A stretch of DNA of 62,000 bases from Symbiodinium natans (Eukaryota; Sar; Dinophyceae; Suessiales; Symbiodiniaceae), in assembly GCA_905221605.1 (NCBI GenBank), contig CAJNDS010002504.1:1-62000 (forward strand), written 5' to 3'. Positions 21,856 through 33,090 of the stretch are shown here, piece by piece (within the stretch, counting starts at the first letter, position 1; every line of letters begins with the position of its first letter). The notes under the pieces were generated by a model, which saw only the letters and a list, made by a program, of their open reading frames with translations, was not told where the DNA came from and did no database searches. The position numbers were made by a program, and so were the translations under genes.

Positions 21856-24800
21856 CTCAGGAGTTGCAGGTTTGGGGTGAAGCCCAGCATCTCGAGTTGC
21901 AGCGTTGTAGGGTTTAGGGCGGTGGAGTTCAGAAGCCCAGTGCAACAACAAAAGGATGGACATCATAATACATGATGAAATCGTAACAGTCAGAAGTCCA
22001 CTCCAAAATCAAGGGAGACGAAGTCACAAAGTAGACATGCAACACGCCGAATTCAGAACATTATTCTAGCGCAGGCCCCGCGCAGTGTAAAACTATGACG
22101 GCGTCAGGCCCATCGCAAGTGTGATGCTAAAGAAGACGAAAAAATCTGCACTTCACCATGGGCATGTGCATGGTACCAAGTGGGAGCATGCCCTGGAATG
22201 CACATTCTCCTTGACCAGGCACACGAACCGAGAGCGCGCACTGCCTTTGCACTACGGAAGTCGACTTGCCAGCCACCAAAAGGTCTCCCAGTATTCTACA
22301 CTTCTACTTCCACTCACTACACCACGAAGCAAGCTGAGAATTCAAGTCTCAGCACGGCAGAAACCTGCAGAAAAGTCAGGAAAAAACCCTTTTGTTCAGA
22401 ACATCGAAAGCAAGAGGCAGACCAAATCAGAAGCAAAAGAAGTGGAGAGGATTCACAAGACCTGTCGTCCACAAGGATCCACTCAAGCTGGCACAAGCTG
22501 GTAATATTCGAAGGGCTGCTGAGATATGACTCATGCATGTGGCGTTAGAGTTCTAGGTTTGACTGCTTCCAGGTTCTACAGTGTCGCGCTTGGGGTTTGA
22601 GGGTACATCAACTTGAGGTCCCACTAGGTGTTCTCGGCCAGGGAGCTTACTTGTAAGACTGAGCCCTGCGCGATGCTTCGGGAAGCTTGAGCACAAGTTC
22701 GAAGAGGCCCCTATTTCCCTCACCAAAAGCCATGCAGACAGTTGGGCATGGAAGTGGGTTAGGTTCGGCTAGATGAGGGCATGGGCTGACTTACATGTTC
22801 TAGGCGGCCCAAGCAGTTTCCATCAGCCAGCAGGGGACATCATCCACTGGGCCTTTTTCATTTTCGCAGGCGCGCGCACGTTTTGTGTTCTGTGCTCACG
22901 CCACAGCGCTCAAACGTCCCATGCGAGCAAGGAGAGTTTGAGCTCGGGGAGGCTTTGGCTGTGAAAGACTTTGGCTTTCTCGGACTCCGGAATCAGGCAC
23001 TCCGCTTCCCTTACCCTCGGGTCTATGCCGGGCAAGGCAAGTGGCCTCAGAATCCCCTGGGAGCCCGTTGTGCAGTCAAGATTCTTCAACGCCGTGGCGT
23101 TGAAGTGCATGCCTTCTTCGACCCCATTCTTTCGTGCAGCAGGCCTGTTGGGTGCACGCCTGCATGAGCACACTCCTCAACCGTGAACCCGGAAGGCCGG
23201 GTTGTGGAGACCGACTTTGCGTGGTCGTGAGGTTGCCTGGGGGTACTTCATGTTGCCGCACGAGCAAAAACCGCTACATTGAGCCATAGCAGCTCAGGCA
23301 GCGTCAGCCATGCAGTTCGCTGGCTTGGAGCCTGGAGGGCTTGCGGTTGACAAACGCTTCGCTTTGTGATGAAAGCTTTGCGGAAACGAACTCGCCGGGC
23401 TTAAACTATGCTGGTGCCCGCCTGCCATGGCAACCTGGCTCGCGTGTAGACTACTGGCCAGGCTCTTTTTACGGCAGGGTGCTTCTGCTTCGACCTGGGT
23501 GCCATGGTCCCGAAGTAAAGGGTGGACTGCAGGCCGTCACAAAGAAATTGACGACACAAGCAGAGTAGGCCAGGGAGCTTTCTGGCTGAGTGATATCAGT
23601 GCAAGACAGCATGCTAAACCTGTCTGCGAACCATTTCGGGCATTCAAGATTCAACCGGTAAGCAAAGTGGCGGTGCTTGAAATAAGGATACGAGAACAAG
23701 GCCTTAAGCTATCAACCCCAAAACGGCGTAATCATCAAATCCAACCTTGGCGGCTTCCGGTACCATCTCAGTATCAACATGAGGAAGTGGCCCTTACACC
23801 CGACAAGACGTGTACGATTCCTTGTTGGATGCATGCTCTTGACTTCCAGGTAGCTAGGGACAAAAGCTCACAGGAACTCGGAATCTTTGCTCAGCCTGCT
23901 GCTGCGTGGTGTCAGCCCAGCCCTGAAGCAACCGATCCGCAAAAAAACTCGAAAGCCTCGGGCTTGATGTTGCAGGTAGAAACTTGGATTCGGGACAAGA
24001 TTGTCCCATGGCTCCCTGGACCGGGGAATTGGAGGTGCAGGAGCTGGCTTCGGCTAGCTTGACATCAGCACTGCCATCTCTCCAGGACTTTGCGGAGTAG
24101 CGGTCCCAGATGCTCCTGCCTGGGTCCAGTGACCCGTAGATTGCCCTTCATTGGCCTCTCGGCCTCAGGAAAAGAGGAGCAGCCGTTTGAGGCTGGGCCT
24201 GTGGCAGAATAAGGAGCGTCCAAGCAACAGCCGCAAGACTGCCTGCATCTTCGCGTCGCAGTGTGTGGAACCGTGTCGAACCTAGCTGGCCAAGGATCCC
24301 CCGAATTGACCGAACTGGGTTAAGGGATCAAAGCTGGTGAAAGCGCCGTCGGTCAACCTAGGAGTTCCAAGGTCCAGGACGCTGGAATGCATGATCCGGT
24401 GGCTAGCCCCAATGGAACTCCATGCGAAAAGCGCGCTGGCGAACTTAGGCTCCTTCCTATCACAATCAAACCTTGCTTGTTATCCCAGAACCGAAGCCGG
24501 TGGAGCATGCTAAAACCGTGGAAGCCAGAGGAGACGGGCCAGACGGGTGTACAGGCAGAGCACTGCCCGAAGCCGGCATGGTGCTATAATCCAGATGCCG
24601 GGGCGGCTGCCTCATTGGCATTGCAAGGTGCAAGGCTCATGAAGTGTGTTTTGCACCGGTGACAAGTTGTGATGAAGGACAGAAGGCAAGATGCCAGTTT
24701 CGCACGTCCCTCAACACGGCAAGTAACGACTCGAGCTTACTGCAGGGTCATAGGAGCTCCGCTAGTGCTGCGTGAGGGCAGATACAATGCAGCGCAATCT

Positions 24801-25124
24801 CAGCCCCTAGTGCTGTTACGGCCAATGCAGCACAATTTCAACACTTCAGGAAGCTCCTTGCGGTGTCACACGGTTCCCGGAGCAAGCCACGTGACAACTA
24901 AGCACACGTGCATAACCTGCCCTGCACGCACACCTGACAGAACAATTGCCCCATCCATGAGCCTGATTGGGGGCTCGAACTTAATCGGTTAGCATCGACA
25001 GGAAGTACTATGCAGCTGATAGCCTTACCTCTAGCTGGTCAGACAACTATGCCGAAGTTCCGAGCAGGTCATCGGTACTGAATTGGCGTTGTCGCAAGAG
25101 CAGCCACACAAAGTGTTTGGCAAC

Positions 25125-25210
25125 CTGCTTGTTAGGTGGCAGCCGGTGGTGACAGGAGGGCATCTTCTCAAGAAGATCTAGGCTGCAGGCCAAGGCGAAG
25201 ACCTTAAACC
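25125..25210 (-). CDS. Possible internal exon, unknown protein
   Basis: An 86-nt minus-strand segment with AG immediately upstream (25212-25211) and GTTGCC immediately downstream (25124-25119). The coding phase leaves two bases at the start and none at the end. The translation FKVFALACSLDLLEK and onward looks like an ordinary folded protein. The frame stays open on both sides, so the splice sites are only suggestive. The family is not recognised. Confidence 0.28.
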
Positions 25211-28200
25211 CTGGCGTGCTGCCAAGATCCACCAAGAAGAATCGGGCTCGGGCCACCGGGCCAACGTATTGTGAGAGTTAACTGTCTCAAACGTCACGGA
25301 AGGCAACTTCAATTTAAGGCCCTTGTGGCCCTAGTCCTTTGAACTGTGCAGGCAGGCCGTTCATCCTCAAATGGAACCCTCAAAGGACTGACCTCAAGAG
25401 CAGCTTGATCTTCAAGAGCAGGATGCCAGCTTGAGAGCTGCGCGTGGGGAGGAGCTTCCCCTACATCAGGGAACTTCTCAAAGAGCGGGCACTTGCAACT
25501 GTGCCCTCCTGGGCGCGGGGCACATTCCTCCGACGGATGCCAACGGGATGCAATCTGTGAAGAAGCCCAAACTGCTGAACCCAAAAGGCTCGAACGATAA
25601 AAAGGCAGAACGCCACGAAGCAAGCTGGAGTTCCGCCCAACAGCCCAGGTCGCAGCGTGGCTGCCGGCTCATGTGGTAGGCCCAACGGCATACGGGTCGA
25701 AACACACCTTCTGAGTCAGCTAAAGCCTTAACACGCCCTGGAGCCTCTGGACTTCAATCTCAGCCCAAAGTGATGGCGCCCACTGCTAGATGGCAGTAGG
25801 CTTCAACTAGGACTTCAACGGCGCTTGGCTGTCAGGCAAACAACCGCAAGAGCCAACCTGAAGATCTCCACTTCACAAGCGTGACTCGTTGCAAGGTATT
25901 CATGGGCAACACGCAGGACCGGCGTGGTCTCTTTGCAGGGTCTCACTGGCCAAGCACCTGCTTTTCACGAGCTTAGCTGCCTTAAGCAAAGCGCCTTGAG
26001 AGTTCTTTGAGGATGCCGCGGCCCTCATGTTGATGCATCAACATGAGTGGCTGGTAACGGTGAGAGCACTTCATGAGCGCCTGGCCGAAGCTCTTACTGT
26101 CCGGCGGCGTGTCCGCAGAATTCGCCGACAGCACCGCACCGAGCATTGGGGATCTAGTCTAGATTGAGCGGGCAGCGAATGATACCGCCGTTCTGAGAGC
26201 ATTGGGTCGCAAAGGTCCACCCTGTGCACTCTCCTTCGGCTCTCCTTCTGCTCATGCCGGTGTGCCTGAAAAACGTCAGATTCAGCCTTAGGCCTTTCGA
26301 GCTAAGGCTCAGCAACTCTAAACTGTCGAAGAGGAAGAATTACGACAAGTTGATGGAGCTTCGATGCGGCTATAGGCAAGTCTTCCCACTCTACGGGCAT
26401 CACCTCCGTTTCCTCGGAAGGATGCCAGGGATCAATTCAGGGCCCCTTCCCTCTCCTAGGCCACTTGCCTCGTCTCAATCAAGCCTGTCTCAAGTTCTGC
26501 TCAAGAAAAGGAATGTTTAGGCACGCTTAGGCTTCGTACAAGGTTTTTGTCCTTCGCAAATCTGGCGAACCAAGGTTTAGGGTTTAGGGAGTGCAAGTTT
26601 ACCGGCGACAAGCCTTCCTCCACTGTACAAGCGGCCTGTGAGTACATGCGGTGGTTTCCGGCTCATTCACTCAACTGTCCGCGGCAAGGATGCTGGAGTC
26701 TTCGCTATACGATTTGGAGCTGATAGTACGCAACTCCGGCCTCTCGATTGTCGGGCTTGCCTTCGTGAAAGGGCACCCGTACTTTGGAGGCCCGCCACCT
26801 GGTGCAAACCCTCTTTCCGAGAATCTGCCAGGACCTCACCTCACGGAATTCGACTTGGGAACACCTGGGAACACCCCCCTGACCCCTGCACGGGCTACAA
26901 AGAATAACCTGCTCTGCGGGCTTTCTGACACGAGGTAAAAAACGAATACCGAAGGCTTGCAGCTTCCACCGCTGCCGCATGTTTTGATTTCACCCTGCGG
27001 GCTGCTGGAGTTGTGGGTTTGACCAGTCGAGGGCACACCTTCTCAGCATCTTGGGCTGTCTAGGCACCTGGCCATGGCCCCAAGTATACTCCGCATGCTT
27101 GTGAAGCTACCGTGTGTTTGCAATTGGACGTTTAGGGAAGGTCGAGGCAAACTTCAGATGTCTCGGAACACGTAAGCAGCTAAGTCTCGAGCGGCCCCCG
27201 CAACTGCACCCTCGGCAAGATCGTACCTCGCACAGGCACGTAGTCGTTGAGGGTTGCCCACGACATGCAGGACATGCGTGCCAGCCGTCCGTCACGGCAG
27301 AAAATCGTACTGAACGCCTCTCTTCCACCAAGGGTTTAGGTCATAAGGCCACAGGAACATGTCTCAACATTTTTGACCAACAAAAGTGGGTTGAGGCCTT
27401 TGTGGCCATCGCCGCGCTTTGAAGACGAACTTTAACACCCGTACATACTTTGAGGCATGGAGGTCCAACCTCCTTGTTACAAAGTTCCACGGCCCTTAGC
27501 CTTCAAACCGCTCAACCCCAGGTGAGAACCGCGGTTGCGGTCAACGCTGCGAGATGCTGTTCCGGCTTGTCGGTTGTGAAGCTCGAAGCCCCAGGGGCCA
27601 AAGAGGAGACATCCGTAAAGAGATGGCTTTCCCCACATCTATGTCATCGGGCTCGTAATGCTGGTCCCTCTAGGCCGATGTGGAGGGGTTTTCGTGTGTT
27701 GGCCCTGGAATGGAATTTCCCTGGTCGGCCTGTGTGATCCGTCCGATGCAGGGCGCCTATGCCCCAGCTTTTAAAACCTGAGGTCCTAAGTTGGGTGGAA
27801 GAACTGCAGCACCAAACCACCTTAATTTAAGCTATGAATGAAAGCATCTGGACCATCTGGACATATCTGGACCAAATGGTTGCTTCGGCTGCCAAAATTT
27901 CTTATTGGGGCTAATGAGCGCAAGCTTCTCAGCTGTTCCCGTCGCTTTGCAAGGTGTTTTGCGCCTCCCTTGCATGCATAAAGGTACAGAAGCTTCGGCG
28001 CCTGCTCACAGTTCCAGCAGACCTCCAGTCATCTTGGAATGCGACGTGCCATGCTGCTCACTTCGTGAATGCACGGCAGTGCAGCTGCTCGCGTTCACTG
28101 ATGTCTCGCGGAACTTGCCGAAGTGCGCTGCATGCTTGCGTCGATCTTGGCAGAACATGCCACTCGGTACGGGGGAGAAGGGAAGCAGCTGACACACGCA

Positions 28201-28626
28201 GACCACGTGTCGAGATGCCACCAAAAGTCCGGCTCAGGGGTTCACTAGATGTCACATCGGACCGCCCAGTGGCCCCAACGCAAAGGTCCCTTCACAATTG
28301 CCGGCAGAATCCAAGGTGGATTGCGCTGTCGATGTCTCCCAAGATTCCGACCCCTAACACGGAAGAACAGAGATGCGACCCAAGCTCTGGGCACCAAGGT
28401 CTTCTAAGGCCAGCTGAGGTGTGCCGCGTGACGCTAAATCAAAACTTGATAACATTTACAAGTAGACCCGTGAATCACGAAATTTTGCACGTTTCATCCT
28501 TCCGACATCGGCAAGGTCTATGTTGCCCGGAACCTTCAGCTTTCTCTCGGGTCTGGTGCAGACGCCAATAGAGCTGCGCGAAGAGAGTCGGGCTTAGCGG
28601 CTCAGCGCGGAGGATCAAAGTCCAGG

Positions 28627-28659
28627 CCCACGACTCCCACGACTCCCACGACTCCCACG
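28627..28659. repeat. CGACTCCCA tandem repeat
   Basis: A nine-base unit CGACTCCCA is repeated about three and a half times without error; on the minus strand it encodes Trp-Glu-Ser repeats if translated. Short minisatellite, no function inferred. Confidence 0.7.
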
Positions 28660-29418
28660 AGGGGGTCGCGGATGGATGCTTCAATTGCGCGCATGACGCA
28701 AGTGCACGAGGTCAACTGTTGCAGAATGTCTACCTTCTGACATAAGGTCTTTGTTTTCGAGGGCCACCACTGCCGCCTGTGATTGCTTCTCAGGAGGCAA
28801 GCGAGCGGATAGACTGATGGCTTTTCTTGGGATTCTGCATACTTACCATCTTAAGAATCTTAATCAAAGCACGCAGGCTCTCTTTTGACACCCGAAGTCC
28901 GCGATGACGACGGAGGCAGCTGTAGCTACAGCAGCTTTAAGGTTTAGGCCTCAGGCGGGGGTTGCAAACAGGGTCGTCTTACGAGCCTACAAGTTCCAAT
29001 CCTATGCTCGCAGAGTAGGAGGCCTTGTTGGAAGGATCTCTGCTTGAGGATGCACGGCCTACTGCACAGAAGGATTACGCCCTGCGGATCCAAAGTTACA
29101 AAACCCAGAGACAGCAAGCCGCTTCGAGACAGAACCCAGGAGTCGAAGCTTTTAGTGAGCTGGACCACGCGAGGTCAGCTCCGACTTGGCGCAACCGCTG
29201 CATGCTTGCGTCGATCTTCGTAGAACGTGCCGCTCGGGCAGGCCACATGTCGAGATCCCACCAAAGTCCTGATCAGGCACAAGATGCCCCTTCACAATTG
29301 CTAGCCTAATCCAAGGGGGATTGCGGGATCTCGGGACCTAACCCGGAAGAATAGAGATTCGATGCAAGCTCAGGGCACCAAGGTCGAAGCTTTTAGTGAC
29401 GTGGCCACGATGCCAAAC

Positions 29419-29448
29419 CGGCTTGGGGTTCCCCTGAACCCCAAGCCG
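29419..29448. repeat. Perfect hairpin in module B
   Basis: CGGCTTGGGGTTC (29419-29431) pairs with GAACCCCAAGCCG (29436-29448) across a 4-base loop CCCT. TGGCCA palindromes flank it on both sides (29402-29407 and 29450-29455), so the structure can extend. A second copy at 29954-29983 has a single mismatch in the left arm. Confidence 0.75.
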
Positions 29449-30225
29449 CTGGCCACGTGAGGCGAAGTCATTCTGCGAAATGACAGCGGTGCACCTTGGA
29501 GAAAGGCACAGCGACCAACCGCCGAGGAAACCTCTGCTGGTACCGCTCACATCTCCAACTGAGCTGGCCTAAAACTTCGAGTTTAGGAGCCTGACAAGCA
29601 CGAGCACATCTTGTGCGAGCAGCAGCAACATCGGCGACTGAGTCGAAGTGATGCGAACCGGGTAAATGTAAAGATCGTGCGTCCGCTCCGCGCCTCCTGA
29701 TTCCCGATGCAAGATATGTTGCTGCCGTGGTTGGGCACACAGACGAAAAGCCTTGAGGCATGGAGCCAGGGAAGAAGCATGCACAGCATGCGAGGCCTAT
29801 CTTTCAACAGGGGGCATGCAGACCAGCCAGCCGCCGCGCGAGTGGTGAGGGTGGCTCGCTGTCTGCTGCTTGGGTAGACACCGACAGCAGGCGGCTTGGA
29901 GACACGATTCAAGAATCGAAGCTTTTTGTGAGTTGGCCAACACGATGCCAAACCGGCTTAGGGTTCCCCTGAACCCCAAGCCGCTGGCCACGTGAGGCCA
30001 ACTCACTTTGCGAATTGACCGCGGTGCACTTTGGAGTGGCAAAGGCACAGCGACCAACCGCCGAGGAAACCTCCGGCACTCTTTCTGTGCTTCGCGCTGG
30101 CATCGCTCGCATCTTCAACGGAGCTGGCCAAAGAGGCCTATCTTTCAACAGGGGCATGCGGACAGCCAGCCTGTGCGAGTGGTGAGGGTGGCACGCTGTC
30201 TGATCCTTGTGTAGGCACTGCAAGT

Positions 30226-31500
30226 GTTTCTGCGGAGCATCTGGACAAGAAATATAGGAAATAGCAGCTTTCTTGCAACAATGCTTTGCATCAACCGTAG
30301 CAGCCAAGGGGTAGACTTTCTGACTTTAGATGAGTCAAGCCATCTGGTTGGTGCCTGGCGGCCATCATCGTGAACCTCCCAAAGCATGACAGAACTGGAG
30401 ATAGCTCGCTCGATCTCTCTCCCTCCTCCTCGCTGGTTGCATTCCGCTTTGTTTCTTTCTTTCTTTCTCTCCCCGTCTCACATTCCAAACTTGATCCAAT
30501 ATGGCACGTCTTAAAGTCCACTAGGCAACGGGCATTTGACAACGCTCTCAAAGCCAGGCATTGCTCGCCTCTGATCTGTCCTTTGCAATTCCCACGCCAG
30601 GACGCTCTGGCTCTCGCCGCCATGGCACGTCCGCGGCATGGGGGGGAGCTTGTGCCAGCTCCCCCCAACCTAAGGCCGAGTTCCTGTGCGCACCCCAGAT
30701 GTGCCGACACCCTGCGTCATCTACTGGCATGATTTCGGCTATGATGTCACGGAGCCCTGAGCTGTGACTTCCCGAATGTGTGAAAACTGTGATGTCTGGT
30801 GGGGTTGATGGCTGCATTTGGAAGGATTGTTTTGCCCAGAGCAGAGGTCAAGGGCTCCAGGGATTGAGGTCCCTCAGATGCATGGGAGCCAGGAAAGGCT
30901 GAGCGAAGACCCAAGCTCTTAAAACTATACTCCAAGAATCAAGTGTGGGACCCTTGCAGATCAATGCCATAGGAAACAGTCAGTCGGAAATCAGGCTGGA
31001 ATTGCTGGAGTCTTGCAGATCCTATGACCTATCATTTCTGACATGGTCAGCTTGGTAAACTACGCAGACCTTCAGCCAAGAGGCCATGTTTTCCACCAGT
31101 CTGCGACACCGTTCACGCACTAGCTTTAGGCGCGCCTCATGAAGCAGCGTAGTTTCCGCAGCCTGACATGTTGTCGTATTCCTACTGATAGCAGGGCAGG
31201 TGCTGTATGATAATACAAAGTCACAGACCCCCAACAAAAACAACAGGCTGGCTTGTTGGGACAACATGGAAAGAACGTCCATGTTGAATTCGGCTTCGCA
31301 AACATGCTTTGCTTGGAGATTCAATGGTACTTCGTAACCCAATTATAACTGTACTTTATCACCCACATTATAACCCCTTCAGGGTGCTAAACGTGCTTTA
31401 GGTCCATGGTGCCTCATGTCTTGTCCAGGCTGGGCTTGTCCTTGAAGGAGTAGCCTGATCGAATTCAAGGCCCTTCAGCAGGAGGCCATTGTGATGTTTC
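30226..31500. other. No callable gene
   Basis: The only notable frame is on the minus strand, 31022-31342 (106 codons with an ATG). Its translation is protein-like but has no recognised domain. A short pyrimidine tract lies at 30445-30480. Confidence 0.25.
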
Positions 31501-32560
31501 GAATTAGTATTTTTTTCTTATTATTTTTGATATTATTCAGATTATTGTTGACTTTCTCAGTAATGTTAGATTCATGTTAGATCCGAAGCTCTTCGCAGAC
31601 AGTGCCCTCGCACCTCGCCTGGTCCGGTCCGCTGTACTGCCACGCTGGCGCCTGTGTTGGTGCGCGATGGTTCTTTGACGTTCTGGGGAAGACGCACGCG
31701 ACCTCCCTAAAAAACAGTTTTTTGTGCACAGCAGCTGTCCAGTGCGTCTTTTTTCTTTTCGTTGATGCGCGGCGAGAATGCACCTGAAAAGTAGCTCTAC
31801 AGCAGCTGTTCGCGAACAGACTCCGCAAAAAGCTACCTGATGGCGAGAATGCATCCGAAGAAACACTTATTCTTGAAACACGCCTTTCTAATCTTGCAGA
31901 CTAACTTCTTGTCTTGGCTTCTATTGGACAACAGCTTTCCTGGAAACAACGTCTTGTGCAAACATATGTGTGCACACACCTTTTGCCAAAAACAACCTTG
32001 TGCGAAGAAAAGGTCACTACATGGGGAAGGCATTTTGTGATCAACGATGCTTGTCTTGCTTGAGCAGCCAGTTGCGGAAAATAAAAACTCGCTTTTTGGC
32101 GAACGCCGCAGTTGGCCAAAAGGCTTTTTTGAAGAAGCTGTGTGATTTGCAAAAACCGATTCTAGCACAAAGCTGCTATAGCTTGTACAGGATTCTCAAA
32201 CTCGTGCAGGTTCCAAGGCTCGAGAAACGTGACTTCTTGCGATCAATCCTTTTTGCGAAGCATCCTCTCTCACAATTTTCATCCGTGTTTTGCGGTAAGG
32301 AGCTTTTCTCGCTCTTTTCAAGTGCAGGGACTTTTTTTGCGGACACCAATTTTACGAAATAGTGGCTTCTGCAACTTTCATATGCAGGGGCTTCTCGTAA
32401 CAAAGACAATTGTTTTCTGAAACGATGCTTGTTACGACAAACAAGCTTTGCATAAAAGCAACGTTGTTCTCGCCACTTTCATTCGCAGGGATCTTCCTAA
32501 AACTACTTCTCGTAAACGAGTTTTTGGCGAAAAGTAGTTGGTATAGTTCTGTAACACAAG
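31501..32560. repeat. T-rich tract with degenerate internal repeats
   Basis: Several short blocks recur in varied form at irregular spacing: TTCATTCGCAGGGA (32479), TTCATATGCAGGGG (32377), TTCAAGTGCAGGGA (32317), and ACGATGCTTGT (32044 and 32424). The composition is dominated by TTTTTGCG/CGCAAAAA-like words. It looks like an old, decayed tandem array. No gene is seen. Confidence 0.4.
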
Positions 32561-32619
32561 GTTTCGACTCCCACGCTGCCAGGAACCAGGACTTAGGGCT
32601 GTTCAGGCTTCCCAATGCG

Positions 32620-33090
32620 TGGGGGGGGGGGGGTCTACGAAAATAGGGGAACCCCAATATAGACCCCAAATTGTGGGATTCCCTTACAATAAGGACCCCA
32701 ATAAGGTACCCCTACTATTGTAAACACCCAATTACCCTAAATCCATAAACCCTAAACCCTAAAACTTGCAGTCGGCGCTTTTGCCATGACTGGGGGCCCA
32801 GGCAATAGAGCGCCAGCTGAACGCAGCTGTCCACATCAGCCTGCCCAGCTTTGTTTAGTGACAGATATGCACTCAAGCTGTTTCGGATTTGGGGATTTCC
32901 GCAAAGACGGGTAACCTAAAGGAACCCCCAAATAGGGTACCCCTATTTTCGAACTCTCATGGCCATTCTGGTGCAAGCCGCCTCATGCATCAGCCCGTAG
33001 AGGAATCCGCCTGGCCAGCGCAAGCTTGTTCTGTTTAGGGTTTAGGGTTTAGGGTTTGGGAAAAGGGTTTAGGGTTTAGGGTTAAACTTT
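32620..33090. repeat. Homopolymer G run and telomere-like motifs
   Basis: A run of about 14 G is followed by alternating GGGG/CCCC words. Then come CCCTAAACCCTAAA (32747-32762) and, in the opposite orientation, TTTAGGG repeats at 33036-33084 interrupted by GGGAAAA. The two blocks face each other across about 270 bp. Confidence 0.7.

Larger units (their letters stand above)
18991..28124. other. Long stretch without a callable gene
   Basis: Mixed-composition DNA with many short open frames. Patches that read like protein include 19325-19530 (minus), 19844-19990 (+, one hydrophobic helix), 20606-20730 (+), 21658-21855 (minus) and 25125-25210 (minus). A TTTAGGG-type doublet lies near 26572. None has a recognisable domain. 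The longest frame (23427-24062, +) shows no domain or conserved motif. Confidence 0.3.
28125..30225. repeat. Dispersed repeat family with strong hairpin
   Basis: Three related modules recur. Module A is at 28125-28405 and, diverged, 29193-29385 (both begin near GCATGCTTGCGTCGATCTT). Module B is at 29385-29560 and 29913-30080. Module C is at 29787-29882 and 30132-30225 (CCTATCTTTCAACAGGGGC). The order A-B-C suggests duplication of a larger unit, with about 210 extra bases in the first B-C interval. Module B carries a long hairpin. No coding function is seen. Confidence 0.6.

Noticed and set aside
23427-24062. 211-codon open frame on the + strand
   Set aside because: No domain, no repeated motif, no splice context, and low-complexity-free but random-looking composition. 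Such lengths are not rare in 45 kb of mid-GC DNA.
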